A model generated the notes under the pieces. It ran no database searches, was not told the origin of the DNA, and was given only the letters and a program-made list of their open reading frames with translations. The translations under genes were made by a program, and so were the position numbers. DNA of 12,485 nt from Planctomicrobium piriforme (GTDB lineage Bacteria > Planctomycetota > Planctomycetia > Pirellulales > PNKZ01): NCBI GenBank assembly GCA_945877965.1, contig CAMCTH010000073.1:1-12485 (forward strand), read 5' to 3'. This document shows positions 1-6,204 of the stretch, one piece after another. Each line of letters opens with the position of its first letter. The stretch's first letter is position 1.

Positions 1-3
1 TAA

Positions 4-12
4 GACTATAAT
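4..12 (+). promoter_or_regulatory. -10-like promoter element upstream of the nagA-like gene
   Basis: The 9-mer GACTATAAT contains a perfect TATAAT at 7-12. It would start transcription near position 18-20, about 37 bases before the ATG at 57. The -35 region falls outside the window and cannot be examined. The same 9-mer occurs upstream of the LOG-family gene at 10334-10342, which supports it as a real -10 element. Promoter function is inferred. Confidence 0.5.
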
Positions 13-56
13 CCTGGCCGACCGTAACGTCTCGCCCTTGAGTGAAGATTCGCGCC

Positions 57-1352
57 ATGAACAAGTTGCTGTTTCGCGGGACCGTCGTGCTGCCCGACCA
101 TTTGCTCACCGGCGGCGGCGTGCTCGCGCGCGACGGCAAGATCATCGCCGTCGATCGGGCGGCGGCGTTCGCCGGGGCGATCGATGCCAAGACGAAGGTC
201 ATCGACGCCGGCGACGGCTACATCTCGCCCGGCTTCGTCGATCTGCACGTCCACGGCGGGCTCGGGGCCGACTTCATGGACGGCACGGCCGAGGCGTATC
301 GGACGGCGCTCATCGCCCACGCTCGCCACGGCACGACGAGCCTGACGCCGACGACGACCGTCGCGCGGCACGATCAGATTCTGCGCGTGTTGGAGCTGAC
401 GCGCGAGTTTATGCGACCGCAGCTTATGTGGCCGCAGCATCGTTCGTCGGATTCCCCCTCACCCCCTGCCCCTCTCCCGCAAGGGGAGAGGGGAGCCAAA
501 CCAGAAGTCGCGAGGGAGGCCGTGTTGCCGCGAGTGCTGGGCGCGCACTTCTACGGGCCCTACTTTCGCTACGAAGCCCGTGGGGCGCATCCCGGCGCCG
601 CCATTCGGCCGCCGGTCGAGCATGAGTTTCGCGCCTACTTGGAATATGCCGATGCGATGGCGACGGCAACCGTTGCGCCGGAACTGCCGGGGGCCGAAGA
701 GTTCTCGCGGGCTTGCGTCGACCGAGGCGTGCGAATGAACGCCGGTCACAGTTGGGCGACGTTCGAGCAGATGCGGGCCGCCGTCGGTTGGGGCGTACGG
801 CACATCGATCACCTCTATTGCGCGATGAGCGACAAGACCCGGCTGCGGCAGTTTCAAACCTATCCGATGCAAGGAGGCGTGCTCGAAGCGACGCTCTTCT
901 TCGATGAGTTGACGACCGAAGTGATCGCCGACGGAAAACATTTGTCGCCCGACCTGCTGCACTTGGCGCTGAAATGCAAAGGCCCCGACCGGCTGGCGTT
1001 GGTGACCGACTGCAATCGGGCGCTCGACATGCCGGAAGGTCCGTATCTGATCGGCCCGACCGACGGCGGCGAGCCGCTGATTCACCGCGACGGCGTCGGC
1101 CTGATGCCCGACGGCAAGGGACTGGCCAGCAGTGTGCGCGGCATGGACCACATGCTCCGCGTCTTCTGGGAACAGACCGGCCGGCCGCTGTGGGAAGTGA
1201 TTCGCATGGCCAGCCTCACGCCGGCCCGCATCGTCGGCCGCGACCGCGAGATCGGCAGCCTCGAAGTCGGCAAACGAGCCGACGTCGTCGTGCTTAATGA
1301 GACGCTCGATGTGAAACACGTCTACTGCGACGGCCGGGAGTTTACGTCATGA
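57..1352 (+). CDS. nagA: N-acetylglucosamine-6-phosphate deacetylase-like amidohydrolase
   Basis: Probable cytoplasmic deacetylase that would convert N-acetyl-hexosamine 6-phosphate to the free amino sugar phosphate plus acetate. About 431 residues against roughly 380-390 usual for NagA. Visible family marks: metal-binding His-Val-His at 64-66 in a PGFVDLHVHGG context, His231 in an AGHS motif, His252 in DHLYCAM (NagA: THLFNAM), the catalytic Asp318 in LVTD, and a C-terminal LEVGKRADVVVL stretch. Two oddities are seen. The Glu of the usual GxHLEGPF metal-ligand motif is replaced by Tyr166 (AHFYGPYF), and a palindromic repeat is read in frame near residues 133-146. ATG57 was chosen over the in-frame GTG at 42 because family members begin shortly before the first strand; neither start has a strong ribosome site. 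The stop overlaps the next start. Substrate could be GlcNAc-6-P, GalNAc-6-P or a relative; the amidohydrolase family is sure, the exact substrate is not. Confidence 0.85.
   Translation: MNKLLFRGTVVLPDHLLTGGGVLARDGKIIAVDRAAAFAGAIDAKTKVIDAGDGYISPGFVDLHVHGGLGADFMDGTAEAYRTALIAHARHGTTSLTPTTTVARHDQILRVLELTREFMRPQLMWPQHRSSDSPSPPAPLPQGERGAKPEVAREAVLPRVLGAHFYGPYFRYEARGAHPGAAIRPPVEHEFRAYLEYADAMATATVAPELPGAEEFSRACVDRGVRMNAGHSWATFEQMRAAVGWGVRHIDHLYCAMSDKTRLRQFQTYPMQGGVLEATLFFDELTTEVIADGKHLSPDLLHLALKCKGPDRLALVTDCNRALDMPEGPYLIGPTDGGEPLIHRDGVGLMPDGKGLASSVRGMDHMLRVFWEQTGRPLWEVIRMASLTPARIVGRDREIGSLEVGKRADVVVLNETLDVKHVYCDGREFTS
454..494 (+). repeat. GC-rich palindromic repeat inside the nagA-like coding region
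   Basis: A C-rich stretch runs into a perfect 10-base inverted repeat, CCCCTCTCCC at 469-478 and GGGAGAGGGG at 484-493, with a 5-base loop. In the nagA frame it is translated as SPPAPLPQGERG, and the other strand reads as SPLAGEGQGVRG. I recognise these peptides as typical translations of a dispersed REP-type element found in many GC-rich bacterial genomes. It keeps the frame open and lies between a helix and the strand that carries the first GAHF motif, where NagA proteins normally have a short loop. Confidence 0.75.
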
Positions 1353-2755
1353 AACGCATCGTCGGCGATACTTGCCGCGGCCTGGCGACGGCGTTCGCGT
1401 TCGCCATGCTCGCATACAGCCCGACGATTCGCGCCGCCGAAGTGGTGGTCGTCAAGAACGTCGCCGAGTTCACGGCGGCCGTGAAGACCGTCGAGCCCGG
1501 CGACTATGTGACGTTGGCGAACGGCGAATGGCGCGATGCCGAGCTCGTCGTCTCCCGGAGCGGCACGGTGAAGCAGCCGCTCAACATTCGGGCCGAAACC
1601 TGGGGTAAAGTCGTGCTCACCGGGAAGTCGCGACTGCGGATCGGCGGCGATTTCGTGGACGTCGCCGGGCTGCTGTGGAAAGATTCGGCCGCCGACGACA
1701 ACGTGATCTCGTTTCGTATCGACTCCAAAACGGTCGCGCATTTCAGCACGGTCCGTGACTGCGCGATTCTCGGCGACCTGCCGGAAGCGGAACGGAAATG
1801 GGTGTCGCTTTACGGCACCTGTAACGCGATTAGGAACTGTCGATTTGAAGGAAAGCAAAGTCCCGGCACGTTGGCAGTCGTGTGGCTCGACGACGAACCA
1901 AACCGCCACAGCATCTGCAACAATTTTTTTGGGTCGCGATCCCGCCTCGGCAAGAACGGCGGCGAAATCCTTCGCATCGGCGACAGCAAGACGTCGTTGC
2001 AGAAGTCGCAGACCTCGGTTCACAAAAACTATTTTTATCGTTGCGACGGCGAGGCCGAGATCATCTCGAACAAGTCGTGCGGCAATTTCTATGTCAAGAA
2101 CGTCTTCGTCGGCTGTAGCGGCGCACTGACGTTGCGCCACGGCAACGATTGCGAGGTACGGGAAAACGACTTCTTCGGCGATGACCGCAAGGGAACGGGC
2201 GGCGTTCGCATCATCGGCGAAGGACATCGCATCTCGCGGAATTTGTTCTATGAACTGACCGGCGATGACGTGCGCGCCGCCGTCTCTCTGATGAACGGCG
2301 TCGTCGACTCGCCGCTCAACGGTTACTTGCAGGTGCAGAAAACCTCCGTATATCGGAATACGTTCTTCCGCTGCCGGGAAACGATCGTCGTCGGGCTGCG
2401 CGACGACGATCAGCAGCGACAGACGCTGCCGCCGACGGATTGCTCGTTCTCCGAGAACGCCGTCGTCGCAGGGAAGAGCCCAGTGTTTGTCGTTCGGACC
2501 GTGCCGCAATCGCTTCGACACGAAGACAATACGTACGTCGGCGAAAAGCTTGGTATCGACGTCGAGACCGGTTGGCGGCAGGTTGCCGTTTTGCCGAAGC
2601 CCGAAAAGTCGCCGTTTGAAACGCTGCGGATGAGCGAAGTCGGCCGCGAATTGACAGAGTTTGTATTGTCGACCAGGCCGACGGACGTGGGGCCCGAATG
2701 GTTCCGCCCCGGCGATGAGTTCTTGCCGGAAGTGCTGAAGCCCAAGTGGCCGTGA
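1349..2755 (+). CDS. Secreted polysaccharide lyase family 6 (alginate lyase / chondroitinase B type)
   Basis: A 468-residue parallel beta-helix enzyme that would cleave uronic-acid-containing polysaccharides by beta-elimination outside the cytoplasm. An N-terminal signal peptide is visible: basic start, hydrophobic core at about 11-24, and a likely cut near residues 29-31 (IRAAE). The core family 6 motifs are present: EAEIISNKS at 235-243, with Glu235 and Glu237 as probable calcium ligands and Lys242 as the catalytic base, and LTLRHGN with Arg263 as the partner residue. The NGGEILRIGDS stretch at 203-213 probably supplies the calcium-binding Asn. The length fits a single-domain family 6 enzyme. 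Its ATG overlaps the stop of the deacetylase gene (ATGA), which implies coupled translation. Alginate and dermatan/chondroitin sulfate are both family substrates. The pairing with an amino-sugar deacetylase tilts the guess toward a glycosaminoglycan, but this is inference. Confidence 0.88.
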   Translation: MKRIVGDTCRGLATAFAFAMLAYSPTIRAAEVVVVKNVAEFTAAVKTVEPGDYVTLANGEWRDAELVVSRSGTVKQPLNIRAETWGKVVLTGKSRLRIGGDFVDVAGLLWKDSAADDNVISFRIDSKTVAHFSTVRDCAILGDLPEAERKWVSLYGTCNAIRNCRFEGKQSPGTLAVVWLDDEPNRHSICNNFFGSRSRLGKNGGEILRIGDSKTSLQKSQTSVHKNYFYRCDGEAEIISNKSCGNFYVKNVFVGCSGALTLRHGNDCEVRENDFFGDDRKGTGGVRIIGEGHRISRNLFYELTGDDVRAAVSLMNGVVDSPLNGYLQVQKTSVYRNTFFRCRETIVVGLRDDDQQRQTLPPTDCSFSENAVVAGKSPVFVVRTVPQSLRHEDNTYVGEKLGIDVETGWRQVAVLPKPEKSPFETLRMSEVGRELTEFVLSTRPTDVGPEWFRPGDEFLPEVLKPKWP

Positions 2756-2833
2756 TCTCACGCGAGGCTTAGCCCGGTCGTCTTCGATCGGGGATTGATG
2801 CGAAGCCGTTATAGGCGCGGCCGTTCACAGATC

Positions 2834-2849
2834 GCCGCGCGCACGCGGC
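2834..2849. terminator. Possible stem-loop between converging genes
   Basis: The 129-base gap between the lyase and the carbonic anhydrase holds a 6-base-pair GC stem, GCCGCG and CGCGGC, with the loop CGCA. No T-run follows on either strand, so an intrinsic terminator is only a weak suggestion. Nothing else stands out in this gap. Confidence 0.2.
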
Positions 2850-2884
2850 GGCTAATCGGCGTGATGGAAACGCATCAGCGTGAG

Positions 2885-3580
2885 TTACGCGTGAAACCGG
2901 GCGTCGCCGCTGTCAACGGCTTTGATGCGGATCGGTTCCGGCACTCCCTGTGGGCGGATCGAACCGACGGCGGCGAATTGTTCTTGGCTCGGATCGTAGG
3001 CGTGGACTTCGCCCGACGCGATGTCGTACACCCACGCGTGCAGTTTGAGCTTGTCGTTCGCCAAAGCGACGGCGACGGCCGGATGCGTTTGCAGGTTCTC
3101 GATCTGGGCCAGCACGTTCTCTTCGATCGCCGCTTGCAGCAGTGCCTCTTTGTCCAAGTTCGCGTACTTCGATTTGACGATCCGTCGCGTCGTCTCGGCA
3201 TGCTTCAACCACGCGGCGACGGCGGGCATCTCCGTGACGAGTTCCGGATTGAGCAGCCCTTTGATCGCTCCGCAATGTGAGTGCCCGCAGACGACGATGT
3301 CGGTCACCTTCACGCCGTCGATGGCGAACTCGATCGTCGCAGTCTCGCCGCCGTTCGAGGCGCCGTAGGCCGGCACGATGTTGCCCGCGTTGCGGAGCAC
3401 GAACAGATCGCCCGGGTCGGTGTGCGTCACGAGGTTGGGATCGATCCGCGAGTCGGAGCAGGTGATGAACAGGACCTCGGGGTTCTGTCCGCCCGCCAAA
3501 CGCTCGAAGAGTTCGCGCTGGGAGCGAAAAACTTCCGATTGAAAGTGGTGAACCCCGGCGACGAGTTGCTGCAGCGGCAC
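2885..3580 (-). CDS. Beta-class carbonic anhydrase
   Basis: A 231-residue cytoplasmic enzyme interconverting CO2 and bicarbonate. The zinc site of beta-carbonic anhydrases is complete: Cys41, Asp43 and Arg45 in ITCSDSRIDP, and His100 and Cys103 in CGHSHCGAIKG. The Asp-Arg dyad next to the first Cys and the NAGNIVP stretch at 64-70 are typical, and the length is normal. The start is a GTG; the AGAGGA Shine-Dalgarno-like site at 3588-3593 lies 7 bases before it and decides the start. The gene is divergent from a bestrophin-like channel gene, which fits a role in bicarbonate supply or pH control. It converges with the lyase gene on its other side. No cyanase or sulfate-transport gene lies nearby, so neither cynT nor can is assigned. 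Confidence 0.95.
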   Translation of the reverse strand: MPLQQLVAGVHHFQSEVFRSQRELFERLAGGQNPEVLFITCSDSRIDPNLVTHTDPGDLFVLRNAGNIVPAYGASNGGETATIEFAIDGVKVTDIVVCGHSHCGAIKGLLNPELVTEMPAVAAWLKHAETTRRIVKSKYANLDKEALLQAAIEENVLAQIENLQTHPAVAVALANDKLKLHAWVYDIASGEVHAYDPSQEQFAAVGSIRPQGVPEPIRIKAVDSGDARFHA

Positions 3581-3587
3581 GGCGTAA

Positions 3588-3593
3588 TCCTCT
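3588..3593 (-). promoter_or_regulatory. Ribosome binding site of the carbonic anhydrase gene
   Basis: On the - strand this reads AGAGGA, followed by a 7-base spacer and the GTG at 3580-3578. It supports GTG as the true start of the carbonic anhydrase. Confidence 0.65.
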
Positions 3594-3626
3594 GGGTTGA
3601 CGTCGGGGCAATCTTAGCAGAAAGAC

Positions 3627-3736
3627 GGGAGACGAGAGACCGGAGACTTGAGACATTGCGAGAGCCCCGAGCCTGTTGGATGTATGTTAGGCTTTTTCCA
3701 CGGCTCCCGTGTCTGGTCTCCCGTCTCTAGTCTCCG
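3627..3736. repeat. Imperfect inverted repeat of GGAGAC units between divergent genes
   Basis: The left arm 3627-3647 (GGGAGACGAGAGACCGGAGA plus C) pairs with the right arm 3716-3736, with 18 of 21 positions complementary. Each arm is built of seven-base units of the GGAGACN / AGAGACN type. The enclosed 68 bases include a short stem AGCCT...AGGCT followed by five Ts near 3695. The element fills most of the space between the carbonic anhydrase and bestrophin starts and resembles a dispersed intergenic element more than a simple operator. Confidence 0.6.
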
Positions 3737-3776
3737 GACTCTCTCCCAGGTACGATCGGGAACGAAATCACCCTGG

Positions 3777-4637
3777 ATGCTCGGCAAAATCATGCTTCCC
3801 GATTGGATGAATCTCGTCGGTCTCTGGCGCAGCGGCGACAATATGCGCCGGATTCTGCTGTGGGTGATTTGGCTGACGATCTATTCCGCCGCTGTGGCGG
3901 GGCTCGATGCGTTGGGAGGCGGCGACCTGGTTCGCGTCAACGCCGGCTTTCACTCGCTGCTCGGCCTCGTGCTCGGTCTGCTGCTCGTCTTTCGCACAAA
4001 CACGGCCAACGATCGCTGGTGGGAAGGACGCAAGCTGTGGGGCCAGTTGGTCAACGACAGCCGCAACCTGGCGATCAAAATTCAAACGTGCGTCCAGGCC
4101 GAAGCGCAAGACAAGCGCGAGTTGGCGGCGCATCTGGCGGACTTCGCCGTCGCCTTGAAAGAGCATTTGCGCCGCGGCGTTCGTCTGCAATCGCTGCCGT
4201 CGTTCGCGAGCGATCCGGCCGACCCGGAACACGTGCCGGCCTACATCGCGCAGACGATTTACGATCGGATCGAACGCTGGCGAAAGTCGGAGCAACTAGG
4301 CGGCTTCGAACTGCTGTTTCTCGACCAGCATGCTTCGGCGCTGATGAACATCTGCGGCGGCTGCGAGCGGATCCGTAAGACGCCGATCCCGGCGTCGTAT
4401 CGGACGTTTATCCGCCAGTCGATCGCCATCTATTTGGCGACGTTGCCTTGGGGTATCGTCGACCTGTTGCACTGGTGGACGATCCCGGTCGCGCTCTGCG
4501 TCGGCTACTTCATGATCGGCATCGAGGTGATCGCCGAAGACGTGGAAGAGCCGTTCGGCTACGGCGACGACGACTTGCGGCTCGACGAGATTTGCGCCGC
4601 CATCGACCGCTCCGTGCAGCAGATCGTCACCGGATAG
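3777..4637 (+). CDS. Bestrophin-like membrane anion channel (UPF0187 type)
   Basis: An inner-membrane protein of about 286 residues. Bestrophins form pentameric anion channels that pass chloride and bicarbonate in eukaryotes; bacterial homologues are less well characterised. Visible: the family signature FRTNTANDRWWEGR at 72-85 followed by LWGQLVNDSRNLA, the IRKTPIP motif at 199-205, hydrophobic segments near 24-45, 55-73 and 212-254, and the C-terminal EEPFGYGDDDLRLD at 257-270 (family: PFG..ND..LD). ATG3777 was chosen because the frame upstream of it reads through the intergenic repeat and its residues look unlike any protein; ATG3792 is an alternative. No strong ribosome site is seen. It is divergent from the carbonic anhydrase gene, which suggests bicarbonate as the passenger. 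Its stop is only 6 bases from the stop of the converging aldolase gene. Confidence 0.87.
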   Translation: MLGKIMLPDWMNLVGLWRSGDNMRRILLWVIWLTIYSAAVAGLDALGGGDLVRVNAGFHSLLGLVLGLLLVFRTNTANDRWWEGRKLWGQLVNDSRNLAIKIQTCVQAEAQDKRELAAHLADFAVALKEHLRRGVRLQSLPSFASDPADPEHVPAYIAQTIYDRIERWRKSEQLGGFELLFLDQHASALMNICGGCERIRKTPIPASYRTFIRQSIAIYLATLPWGIVDLLHWWTIPVALCVGYFMIGIEVIAEDVEEPFGYGDDDLRLDEICAAIDRSVQQIVTG

Positions 4638-4643
4638 CGATCG

Positions 4644-5558
4644 CTACTTAATCAAAGTATCGCCGATCGCCGTGCGGCGGAGGCGTTCTTTCAGCTCCGC
4701 TTGTTTCTCGGGCGAGAGCGAGGCTCGCGGCGGGGCGCACGTCGGCGAGGCGATGTGTCCTTGCCAGACGAGAATGTGCTTCGTGCCGGCGAGGCCGTGA
4801 TAACTGAGCAGGATCTCGATGATCTCGTTCACCTTCTTCTGCGTCGCGACGGCCTCAGCGAGGCGGCCTTCGGCGCAGAGTTGCGCGATCTCGAGGATCA
4901 GCTTCGGCATGAAGTTGTACGTCGTGCCGATGCCGCCGTGCGCCCCCATCTGCAGACCGAAGCTCAGCAGCTCGTCGGCCCCGTGATAGAGGATGTGGTC
5001 CGGACTCAGGCGGGCCAGGAACCGTTGCTCGACGTAAATGTTCGAGTCGGTGCACTTGAAGCCGACGACGTTCGGAATCGCCATCAGCTCCAGCATCTGA
5101 TCGGCCGAGAACGATTGGCCGGTGAGACTCGGAATGTAATAGCCGACGATCGGGATCGGGCTCGCTTGCGCCAACGTCTGATAGAAGCCCTTCACCTCGG
5201 GCCAGGAGTAGCCGCCGACGAACGGCGGAATGCTGCTGACGGCGTCGGCCCCGACTTGTCCGGCATGCTTGGCCAACTCGTAGGCCTGGCTTGCGGCGAC
5301 CGAACCGACGTGGACGACCGTCTGACCGTGTCCGCGCGAGAGCGCGACGGAGATCTCGACGACCTGCTTGCGAATCGCGGGATCGAGATAGACCCCTTCG
5401 CCGGTCGAGCCGGTGATGTACAACCCGCCGACGCCCGACGAGTAGAGATGATCGATCAGATGCTCGAGGCTCGCCGTGTCGAGTTCGCCGGACGGCGTTA
5501 GCGGCGTGACCAAGGCGGGCAGAATGCGGTTACGCGGCGCGAGCAGCGGATTGGTCAT
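4644..5558 (-). CDS. nanA: N-acetylneuraminate lyase-type aldolase (DHDPS family)
   Basis: A 304-residue cytoplasmic class I aldolase of the dihydrodipicolinate synthase/N-acetylneuraminate lyase family, predicted to split sialic acid into N-acetylmannosamine and pyruvate. Visible: the carboxylate-binding GSTGEG at 50-55, the catalytic Tyr140 in GYYIPSLTG, the Schiff-base Lys168 in VGFKCTD, and LYHGADELLSFGLQMGAH followed by GGIGTTYNFM. From memory these match E. coli NanA (LYNGYDE, GGIGSTYNIM) better than DapA. Length is normal. The ATG has only a weak GAAGAAG ribosome site. It is the last gene of the apparent tex operon and is separated from the 160-residue protein gene by a 136-base gap with a strong hairpin. 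Other pyruvate-dependent aldolases of the family remain possible. No sialic acid transporter or kinase is in the window. Confidence 0.85.
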   Translation of the reverse strand: MTNPLLAPRNRILPALVTPLTPSGELDTASLEHLIDHLYSSGVGGLYITGSTGEGVYLDPAIRKQVVEISVALSRGHGQTVVHVGSVAASQAYELAKHAGQVGADAVSSIPPFVGGYSWPEVKGFYQTLAQASPIPIVGYYIPSLTGQSFSADQMLELMAIPNVVGFKCTDSNIYVEQRFLARLSPDHILYHGADELLSFGLQMGAHGGIGTTYNFMPKLILEIAQLCAEGRLAEAVATQKKVNEIIEILLSYHGLAGTKHILVWQGHIASPTCAPPRASLSPEKQAELKERLRRTAIGDTLIK

Positions 5559-5627
5559 GTTGGCTTCTTCGTGATGTCGACTTTTTTTGGTGAGATGAGG
5601 ATCTGCACTAAGTCAGAGGGAGAGAGC

Positions 5628-5683
5628 GGGAGCAAGGGAGAGGGGGAGTGAAACGTTTTCAACTCCCCCTCTCCCCTGCTCCC
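5628..5683. repeat. Long G-rich/C-rich hairpin in the tex operon
   Basis: The left arm (GGGAGCAAGGGAGAGGGGGA, then GTGAAA) is complementary to the right arm (TTTTCAACTCCCCCTCTCCC, then CTGCTCCC) with only a mismatch and a bulge, giving about 25 pairs around the centre AAACGTTT. It lies just after the stop of the 160-residue protein gene. No T-run follows on the - strand, so it looks more like a REP-type element or an mRNA-stabilising hairpin than a terminator. Its CCCCCTCTCCC core resembles the repeat inside the nagA-like gene. Confidence 0.7.
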
Positions 5684-5694
5684 AATCTTCCGCT

Positions 5695-6177
5695 TCAGCG
5701 GTCGGCCGAGTAGCGTTCGGCGTATTCCAGGATCCAGAGATCGATGGCGTCGCGGAGCACTTGCGGGTCGGCCTCGGAAAGTTTTTGGAACTGATTCCGA
5801 TTGAAGACTTCTTTGTTCCGGATCGTTCCCTTGGCGGCGACGTCGATGACGTGCACGGCCGAGTAAGGGCGGACGGTGATCTCCAAGCGGCTGTACAAGC
5901 TCCGGCGCGTGCCGACGCTGAGGCCGACGTCGTCGCGACTGGCGGCGGCGCCCCAGCCGCGCTCGCCGGTGACCGACTCGACGCGGAAGCCGGGGAAGTG
6001 GTCGGGCAACTTCGCGAGACACTTTTCGATGTGATCGGAGAGTTCAAGCTGATACTGCGCGTGAGCCCGCTTGCACTCTTCTTCCGACATCGCGCGCCCG
6101 GCGGCCTCGCGGGCTTTGGCGTCGCGGTTGGCTTCGCCGCGCTGAATAGCGCGTTGCAGACGTTGCTCAAAATCCAT
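5695..6177 (-). CDS. Uncharacterised 160-residue protein
   Basis: I do not recognise a named family. The protein has a charged, probably helical N-terminus (residues 1-55, rich in Arg, Glu, Lys and Ala, with SEEECKRAH at 31-39). This is followed by an alternating, probably beta-rich middle at about 60-120 with GWGAAASRDDVGLSVGTRR and LYSRLEITVRPYSAVHVIDV, and a helical C-terminus. No signal peptide or membrane segment is seen, so it is probably cytoplasmic. It starts 27 bases after the tex stop on the same strand, so the two are likely co-transcribed. ATG6177 has no clear ribosome site, which would suit translational re-initiation. Codon use matches its neighbours. The open frame with protein-like composition and tight spacing make it a real gene; its function is unknown. 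Confidence 0.75.
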   Translation of the reverse strand: MDFEQRLQRAIQRGEANRDAKAREAAGRAMSEEECKRAHAQYQLELSDHIEKCLAKLPDHFPGFRVESVTGERGWGAAASRDDVGLSVGTRRSLYSRLEITVRPYSAVHVIDVAAKGTIRNKEVFNRNQFQKLSEADPQVLRDAIDLWILEYAERYSADR

Positions 6178-6204
6178 GGCTGCCCCGGGCCGAAAGTCGG
6201 CGAG

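Noticed and set aside
454..494. Pseudogene or frameshift in nagA caused by the repeat
   Set aside because: The frame stays open through the repeat and continues with intact catalytic motifs, so the gene is probably functional.
424..669. Short - strand frame containing LPSPLAGEGQGVRG
   Set aside because: This is the other-strand translation of the palindromic repeat within nagA, not a gene.
1322..2761. 479-codon open frame antisense to the polysaccharide lyase
   Set aside because: Its product has no recognisable motif and is rich in Arg, His, Asp and Val in the way of GC-rich shadow frames, while the sense frame carries a signal peptide and complete family 6 motifs.
3670..3700. Intrinsic terminator AGCCT...AGGCT followed by five Ts
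   Set aside because: The stem is only five pairs with a 14-base loop and no gene ends on the + strand just before it, so chance is likelier.
3648..3776. 43-codon upstream extension of the bestrophin-like frame
   Set aside because: It reads through the intergenic inverted repeat and shows no signal or family similarity; homology begins after 3777.
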